A DNA stretch of 64,000 bases from Oxalobacteraceae bacterium (lineage in GTDB: Bacteria; Pseudomonadota; Gammaproteobacteria; Burkholderiales; Burkholderiaceae_D). Made by a program: the position numbers and the translations under genes. The notes under the pieces were generated by a model, which was not told the origin of the DNA, made no database searches, and saw only the letters and a program-made list of their open reading frames with translations. Below, one piece after another: positions 59,307 through 64,000 of the stretch. The first letter of the stretch is position 1, and each line of letters opens with the position of its first letter. The stretch covers positions 21,030-85,029 of the forward strand of contig JAIXXN010000024.1 in NCBI GenBank assembly GCA_027490725.1, given 5' to 3'.

Positions 59307-60560
59307 ATGTATCAACATATCAAAGTACCTGCCGACGGCAAGAAAATCACCGTCAACGCCGATTTTTCCCTGAATGTACCAGATAACCCTATCGTTCCGT
59401 ACATCGAAGGTGATGGTACTGGCGTCGATATCAGCCCAGTCATGATCAAAGTGATCGACGCTGCCGTGGCAAAAGCCTACGCTGGCAAGCGCAAAATCAG
59501 CTGGATGGAAATCTACGCTGGCGAAAAATCGACCACCGTGTATGGCCCGGACGTCTGGCTGCCAGAAGAAACCCTGACGGTACTGAAAGACTATGTTGTT
59601 TCCATCAAAGGCCCTCTGACCACGCCAGTCGGCGGCGGCATCCGTTCGCTGAACGTGGCCCTGCGTCAGCAGCTGGACCTGTACGTCTGCCTGCGCCCAG
59701 TGCGTTACTTCACCGGCGTGCCTTCGCCAGTGAAAGAGCCAGAGAAGACCGACATGGTCATCTTCCGTGAAAACTCGGAAGACATCTACGCCGGTATCGA
59801 ATACCAGCAAGGTAGCGAAGGCGTTAAAAAACTGATGGACTTCCTGATCAAGGAAATGGGCGTCACCAAGATCCGCTTCCCAGAGACCTCGGGTCTGGGC
59901 ATCAAGCCAGTGTCGATCGAAGGTACCCAGCGTCTGGTGCGCAAAGCGATCCAGTACGCGATCGACAATGACAAGCCATCCGTGACCATCGTTCACAAAG
60001 GCAACATCATGAAGTACACCGAAGGTGGCTTCCGTGACTGGGCTTACGAACTGGCCATCAAAGAATTCGGCGCTGAACTGATCGACGGCGGCCCATGGTG
60101 CAAATTCAAGAATCCTAAGACCGGCAAAGACATCATCGTCAAGGATTCGATCGCTGATGCGTTCCTGCAACAGATTCTGCTGCGTCCAGCAGAGTACAGC
60201 GTGATCGCTACCCTGAACCTGAACGGCGACTACATCTCCGACGCACTGGCAGCACAAGTGGGCGGTATCGGTATCGCTCCGGGCGCCAACCTGTCCGACT
60301 CCGTTGCGATGTTCGAAGCAACCCACGGTACCGCACCGAAGTACGCTGGCAAAGACTACGTGAACCCAGGTTCGCTGATTCTGTCGGCTGAAATGATGCT
60401 GCGTCACATGGGTTGGGTTGAAGCGGCTGACCTGATCATCTCGTCGATGGAAAAATCGATCGATTCGAAAAAAGTCACCTACGACTTCGCCCGTCTGATG
60501 GAAGGCGCAACCCAGGTTTCGTGCTCGGGCTTCGGCGACGTAATGATTTCGCATATGTAA
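59307..60560 (+). CDS. icd: Isocitrate dehydrogenase (NADP+)
   Basis: 417 residues, TCA cycle enzyme converting isocitrate to 2-oxoglutarate. [20 protein letters not shown], the substrate loop [40 protein letters not shown] and [20 protein letters not shown] are all characteristic of the E. coli-like NADP enzyme. ATG 59307 follows TTCGGAGAACACG. Codon use is that of a highly expressed gene. It has its own terminator. Confidence 0.97.
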   Translation: MYQHIKVPADGKKITVNADFSLNVPDNPIVPYIEGDGTGVDISPVMIKVIDAAVAKAYAGKRKISWMEIYAGEKSTTVYGPDVWLPEETLTVLKDYVVSIKGPLTTPVGGGIRSLNVALRQQLDLYVCLRPVRYFTGVPSPVKEPEKTDMVIFRENSEDIYAGIEYQQGSEGVKKLMDFLIKEMGVTKIRFPETSGLGIKPVSIEGTQRLVRKAIQYAIDNDKPSVTIVHKGNIMKYTEGGFRDWAYELAIKEFGAELIDGGPWCKFKNPKTGKDIIVKDSIADAFLQQILLRPAEYSVIATLNLNGDYISDALAAQVGGIGIAPGANLSDSVAMFEATHGTAPKYAGKDYVNPGSLILSAEMMLRHMGWVEAADLIISSMEKSIDSKKVTYDFARLMEGATQVSCSGFGDVMISHM

Positions 60561-60580
60561 TTCGTGCTTTAGCACACAAG

Positions 60581-60612
60581 GCCCGCTCCAGCGATGGAGC
60601 GGGCTTTTTTTT
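60581..60612 (+). terminator. Intrinsic terminator after icd
   Basis: GCCCGCTCC (60581-60589) and GGAGCGGGC (60596-60604) with a six-base loop, followed by eight T. Confidence 0.93.
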
Positions 60613-60662
60613 GCTCGTAAGCGGTGGCTGAGGCCGCGTCTATGCGGCGCAGCGCTATTGCC

Positions 60663-60720
60663 TCAAAAATAGGGATACAACGCGATTGCGTTGCATTGAC
60701 CTTGCGTCCCCTATTTTTGA
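60663..60720 (+). promoter_or_regulatory. Nested inverted repeat upstream of the chromate-type transporter
   Basis: TCAAAAATAGGG (60663-60674) and CCCTATTTTTGA (60709-60720) are perfect 12-base complements; inside lies a second hairpin CAACGC-GATT-GCGTTG (60678-60693). The structure ends 32 bases before the ATG of the transporter. It could be a leader RNA element or an operator; no known riboswitch is recognised. Confidence 0.5.
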
Positions 60721-60752
60721 TAATTGTTTTTGGGTATCAGTGGAGCGGTGAG

Positions 60753-62105
60753 ATGGCGCAACAGGCAGAGGAATTCGAGCAGGTGGCACCGCAGGCGCCC
60801 AGTCTGTGGCAGGCGCTGCGCTACTGGCTGTTGCTAGGCTGTATCAGCTTTGGCGGGCCGGCAGGGCAGATCGCGCTGATGCATGAGGAGCTGGTCGAAC
60901 GGCGTCGCTGGATCTCCGAGCGGCGCTTTCTGCATGCGCTGAATTACTGCATGCTGCTGCCGGGCCCCGAAGCGCAACAGCTGGCTACCTATATCGGCTG
61001 GTTGATGCATCGCAGCCGCGGCGGCCTGCTGGCCGGCGCGCTGTTTGTGCTGCCATCGCTGCTGTTGCTGATCGTGCTGTCCTGGCTGTACGCGGTGTAT
61101 GGTCATCTGCCACTGCTGGCGGGGCTGCTGTATGGCATCAAGCCGGCCGTGACAGCCATCGTGCTGCAGGCGGCCCACCGGATTGGCCAGCGCACCTTGC
61201 GCAATGGCTGGCTGTGGGCGATTGCCGGCGCGGCCTTCGTGGCGATTTTTGCGCTGCACTGGCCATTCCCGCTGATTATCGGACTAGCCGCGCTGGCGGG
61301 CTATGCCGGTGGGCGCTGGCGTCCCGCCGCGTTCAGCATGGGTGGCCATGGCGGCGCCGCACAACAGCACTATGGTGCCGCCGTGATTGATGATGACACG
61401 CCGGTACCGGCGCATGCCGTGTTCCGCTGGCAGCGGCTGGCGCTGGTGCTGCTGTGCGGCGCGCTGCTGTGGCTGGTGCCGATGGCGGCGCTGACGCTAG
61501 GGCTGGGCTGGCAGCACACCCTGACGCAGATGGCGTGGTTCTTCACCAAGGCTGCGCTGCTGACCTTTGGTGGTGCTTACGCGGTGCTGCCGTATGTGGT
61601 TCAGGGGGCAATCGTCGAGTATGGCTGGTTACGTCCGGCACAGATGATGGATGGGCTGGCGCTGGGCGAGACCACGCCCGGTCCGCTGATCATGGTGCTG
61701 GTGTTTGTGGGCTATATCGGCGCTTACGGGCAGGCGCTGTTTGGTGCGCAGCAGGCGTGGCTAGCCGGAATGGTGGCGGCCGTGCTGGTGACGTGGTTCA
61801 CTTTTTTGCCGTCCTTCATCTTCATTCTGGCCGGCGCTCCACTGGTCGAGGCCAGTCGCGATGTGTTGAGCCTGACAGCACCTTTGACCGGGATCACAGC
61901 CGCTGTGGTCGGAGTGATCGTGAATCTGGCACTGTTCTTTGGCTACAACGTTTTGTGGCCGCAGGGAGCGGGTGCTGAGCTGGATCTGTTTGCGGCGGCC
62001 CTTGCATTTGGCGCAGCGATCGCACTGATCCTCTTTAAGCAAAAAGTGCCCCGGGTGATCATTTTCTGCGCTGGAATAGGGTTGCTCCACGGATACTTTG
62101 TGTAG
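60753..62105 (+). CDS. chrA: Chromate-type anion transporter (CHR family)
   Basis: About 450 residues from ATG 60753 (GGAG upstream); the frame opens at 60624 through the leader inverted repeat, so the earlier start is rejected. Two homologous CHR halves of about five or six membrane helices each: LGCISFGGPAGQIALMHEEL with NYCMLLPGPEAQQLATYIGW, and KAALLTFGGAYAVLPYVVQG with LALGETTPGPLIMVLVFVGY. This is the long-chain CHR form. Chromate efflux is the studied activity; the natural substrate may be sulfate or another anion. Confidence 0.9.
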   Translation: MAQQAEEFEQVAPQAPSLWQALRYWLLLGCISFGGPAGQIALMHEELVERRRWISERRFLHALNYCMLLPGPEAQQLATYIGWLMHRSRGGLLAGALFVLPSLLLLIVLSWLYAVYGHLPLLAGLLYGIKPAVTAIVLQAAHRIGQRTLRNGWLWAIAGAAFVAIFALHWPFPLIIGLAALAGYAGGRWRPAAFSMGGHGGAAQQHYGAAVIDDDTPVPAHAVFRWQRLALVLLCGALLWLVPMAALTLGLGWQHTLTQMAWFFTKAALLTFGGAYAVLPYVVQGAIVEYGWLRPAQMMDGLALGETTPGPLIMVLVFVGYIGAYGQALFGAQQAWLAGMVAAVLVTWFTFLPSFIFILAGAPLVEASRDVLSLTAPLTGITAAVVGVIVNLALFFGYNVLWPQGAGAELDLFAAALAFGAAIALILFKQKVPRVIIFCAGIGLLHGYFV

Positions 62106-62138
62106 GGCGGCAACAACAGGGGAAAAGTGTCGGGCGAA

Positions 62139-62165
62139 AAAAAACCTCGCTCTGCGAGGTTTTTC
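62139..62165. terminator. Bidirectional terminator between chrA and csp
   Basis: AAAACCTCGC (62141-62150) and GCGAGGTTTT (62154-62163) form a perfect 10-base stem with loop TCT, with A and T tracts on the two sides. Confidence 0.9.
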
Positions 62166-62184
62166 ACATCTGCTGCTTAAGAAA

Positions 62185-62388
62185 TTAAGCGGACTGGATG
62201 TTGGAAGCTTGCTTGCCTTTAGGGCCTTGCGTGACTTCGAACTGAACTTTTTGACCTTCTTTGAGGGTCTTAAAACCGTTCATGTTGATTGCGGAGAAGT
62301 GAGCGAACAAATCTTCGCCGCCGTCATCGGGAGTGATGAAGCCAAAACCTTTGGAATCATTGAACCACTTAACAGTACCTGTTGCCAT
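62185..62388 (-). CDS. cspA: Cold shock protein (CspA family)
   Basis: 67 residues from ATG 62388. [20 protein letters not shown] contains RNP1 (KGFGFI), and DLFAHFSAI is RNP2. It is a single cold-shock OB-fold binding single-stranded RNA and DNA as an RNA chaperone. The upstream TTG at 62403 is rejected because the family starts at the later Met. A promoter candidate about 110 bases upstream implies the long leader usual for csp genes. Confidence 0.96.
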   Translation of the reverse strand: MATGTVKWFNDSKGFGFITPDDGGEDLFAHFSAINMNGFKTLKEGQKVQFEVTQGPKGKQASNIQSA

Positions 62389-62507
62389 AAAAAGAACTTT
62401 CAAAATTAAAACGGATCACACGAGCCATAAAAGCAAGAAGCTTCTTGCCCCCTCCTCACGCCTCACTTCTTATCAACATGTACATTTCTGCACGCAGCCG
62501 ATAACGC

Positions 62508-62536
62508 ATTGTTAGCGCACCAAAATCTAATGTCAA
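62508..62536 (-). promoter_or_regulatory. csp promoter candidate with long leader
   Basis: On the minus strand TTGACA (62536-62531) and AACAAT (62513-62508) are 17 bases apart. The transcript would start near 62501 and carry about 112 untranslated bases. The rest of the 307-base gap 62404-62710 holds the leader and the region before clpS. Confidence 0.5.
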
Positions 62537-62710
62537 GCAGATTTGTATGCATTTTGCTACTTTGAATTAAATTGGCGGAAAAGCAACTCTTGATTTTCGA
62601 ACAGTGGGCGCCATCTGCGACAAGTCGAGAAAACGCGTAAGATGGAAACAATTGGCGCGGCACTGTGAATTCACATTGCAACAACCCTGAAAGCATTAGA
62701 ATATAAGCGT

Positions 62711-63013
62711 ATGGCAACCAAGCACGACACCGAAGCCCTCATTGAGCGGCAAGCACTGAAACCGCCGCCGCTCTACCAGGTAGCGCTGCTCAATGATGAC
62801 TACACTCCGATGGAATTCGTGGTGGCCATCATTCAGGAGTATTTCAATAAAGACCGGGAAACGGCCACGCAAATCATGCTCAGCGTGCACCAGCACGGTA
62901 AAGGTGTGTGTGGCGTATTTTCCAAAGACGTCGCCAGTACCAAAGTGGAGTTTGTTTTAACGCACGCACGCAAGGCAGGTCATCCCCTGCAATGTGTGAT
63001 GGAGGAAGTATGA
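62711..63013 (+). CDS. clpS: ATP-dependent Clp protease adaptor ClpS
   Basis: 100 residues. [20 protein letters not shown] contains the Asn-Asp-Asp motif that binds N-degron residues, and [20 protein letters not shown] completes the family pattern. It delivers N-end rule substrates to ClpAP. The stop codon overlaps the clpA start (ATGA), the usual coupling. Confidence 0.96.
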   Translation: MATKHDTEALIERQALKPPPLYQVALLNDDYTPMEFVVAIIQEYFNKDRETATQIMLSVHQHGKGVCGVFSKDVASTKVEFVLTHARKAGHPLQCVMEEV

Positions 63014-64000
63014 TTGCGCAGGAATTGGAAGTAAGTTTGCACATGGCGTTTGTCGAAGCACGACAGGCACGGCACGAATTCATCACGGTAGAGCACTTGC
63101 TGCTGGCCTTGCTTGACAACCCTTCGGCTGCCGAAGTGTTGCGTGCCTGCGCCGTCAACATCGAGGATCTGCGCAAAACGCTGACCAACTTTATTGGCGA
63201 TAACACGCCTACCGTGCCTGGCACGGGTGAAGTGTATACCCAGCCGACGCTGGGCTTCCAGCGCGTGATCCAGCGCGCCATCATGCACGTGCAATCGGCG
63301 TCGAACGGCAAGAAGGAAGTGACCGGCGCTAACGTGCTGGTCGCCATCTTCGGCGAGAAAGATTCGCACGCGGTCTACTATCTGCACCAGCAGGGCGTGA
63401 CCCGTCTGGACGTGGTCAACTTCATCTCGCACGGCGTGCGCAAGGATCAGCAGGGCGAAGCGGCCAAAGCCTCGGAAGGCGTGGAAGAGGGCGCGCCGGG
63501 TGCCGAAGGGCAGCCGAAGGAAAGTCCGCTCGACCAGTACACCCTGAACCTGAACAAGGCTGCGGCGGAAGGCAAGATCGATCCGCTGATCGGACGCGAA
63601 GAAGAAGTCGATCGCGTAATCCAGATCCTGTGCCGTCGCCGCAAAAACAATCCGCTGCTGGTCGGTGAAGCGGGCGTGGGTAAAACCGCGATCGCCGAAG
63701 GTCTGGCGTATCGCATCACCCAGAGCGACGTACCGGAAATTCTGCAGAACGCCGTGGTGTATTCGCTGGACATGGGCGCGCTGCTGGCCGGTACCAAATA
63801 CCGTGGCGATTTCGAGCAGCGCCTGAAGGCGGTGCTGAAACAGCTGAAGGACAATCCGCACGGGATTCTGTTCATCGACGAAATCCACACCATCATCGGC
63901 GCCGGTTCGGCGTCGGGCGGCACGCTGGACGCGTCGAATCTGCTCAAGCCGGCACTGGCTAACGGCCAGCTGAAATGCATCGGTGCGACCACCTACACGG
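63010..64000 (+). CDS. clpA: ATP-dependent Clp protease ATPase ClpA, 5' part only
   Basis: The gene runs off the right edge; about 330 residues are visible. N-domain ([36 protein letters not shown]) is followed by a Glu/Gly-rich linker and the first AAA+ module: [20 protein letters not shown], Walker [29 protein letters not shown] and Walker [15 protein letters not shown]. It unfolds substrates for the ClpP peptidase in the cytoplasm. ATG 63010 overlaps the clpS stop. Confidence 0.96.
   Translation, partial: MIAQELEVSLHMAFVEARQARHEFITVEHLLLALLDNPSAAEVLRACAVNIEDLRKTLTNFIGDNTPTVPGTGEVYTQPTLGFQRVIQRAIMHVQSASNGKKEVTGANVLVAIFGEKDSHAVYYLHQQGVTRLDVVNFISHGVRKDQQGEAAKASEGVEEGAPGAEGQPKESPLDQYTLNLNKAAAEGKIDPLIGREEEVDRVIQILCRRRKNNPLLVGEAGVGKTAIAEGLAYRITQSDVPEILQNAVVYSLDMGALLAGTKYRGDFEQRLKAVLKQLKDNPHGILFIDEIHTIIGAGSASGGTLDASNLLKPALANGQLKCIGATTYT

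Noticed and set aside
60624..60752. Upstream extension of the chromate-type transporter frame
   Set aside because: It would translate the nested inverted repeat; ATG 60753 has GGAG upstream and starts the family-typical sequence.

Overview
The window looks like a chromosomal piece of a betaproteobacterium of the Burkholderiales, most likely an Oxalobacteraceae relative. The support is the housekeeping content (uup, divergent murJ/rpsT, icd, a csp gene, clpS-clpA) together with an exosortase B (XrtB) exopolysaccharide system and PEP-CTERM proteins. The genus assignment is inference from protein resemblance recalled from memory. No rRNA, tRNA, CRISPR array, insertion sequence or phage gene was seen.

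Region 1 (1-38.8 kb) is one very large capsule/exopolysaccharide locus read almost entirely on the + strand, starting just after the 3' end of uup. Its first part (0.9-10.2 kb) is the XrtB core: CAAX-protease-like protein, EpsL-type barrel, polyprenyl-phosphate sugar transferase, EpsD, EpsE export protein, EpsF chain-length protein, EpsG, XrtB and EpsI. Then come an asparagine synthase, a glycosyltransferase, a Wzx-type flippase and a Wzy-type polymerase (10.3-16.0 kb), a secreted protein of unknown function (16.6-18.0 kb) and a UDP-HexNAc dehydrogenase/4-epimerase pair (18.1-20.5 kb). An acyltransferase on the minus strand (20.5-21.6 kb) separates this from a second run of modification and assembly genes (21.8-33.9 kb): three glycosyltransferases, a bi-domain oxidoreductase, a CapK-like adenylating enzyme, a heparinase II/III-like lyase, a DUF354 protein, a Gfo/Idh/MocA oxidoreductase and an aldo-keto-reductase-like TIM barrel. 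The locus closes with precursor genes (34.0-38.7 kb): wecB, galE, a sugar nucleotidyltransferase and manC, followed by a clear terminator. The expected polymer is built on undecaprenyl phosphate by a Wzx/Wzy route and probably contains N-acetylhexosaminuronic acid, ManNAc-derived and mannose-derived sugars.

Region 2 (38.8-55.9 kb) is about secretion and the cell surface. It holds a TIGR03790-type secreted protein, a large extracellular nuclease (lamin-tail, OB-fold and endonuclease/exonuclease/phosphatase domains) in an apparent bicistron with a PEP-CTERM protein, and an orphan OmpR-type response regulator overlapping an EpsA-type LuxR regulator. Next comes a ten-gene type II secretion-like operon (gspG, gspF, gspE, GspL/PilM-like, PilO-like, GspC/PilP-like, gspD secretin, three more pseudopilins), and a second PEP-CTERM protein with its own promoter and terminator. 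The juxtaposition suggests a dedicated exporter for matrix nuclease and/or PEP-CTERM proteins; this is inference.

Region 3 (55.9-64.0 kb) is housekeeping: murJ (minus), rpsT, rluE-like pseudouridine synthase (minus), icd, a chromate-type transporter, a cold shock gene (minus), clpS and the start of clpA. Two of its convergent gaps carry a dispersed repeat of about 38 bp in direct and inverted copies, resembling REP/BIME elements.

Codon and base composition change along the window. The EPS genes, especially the flippase, polymerase and acyltransferase, are visibly richer in A+T than everything from about 36 kb onward, which fits a mosaic, partly acquired EPS locus.
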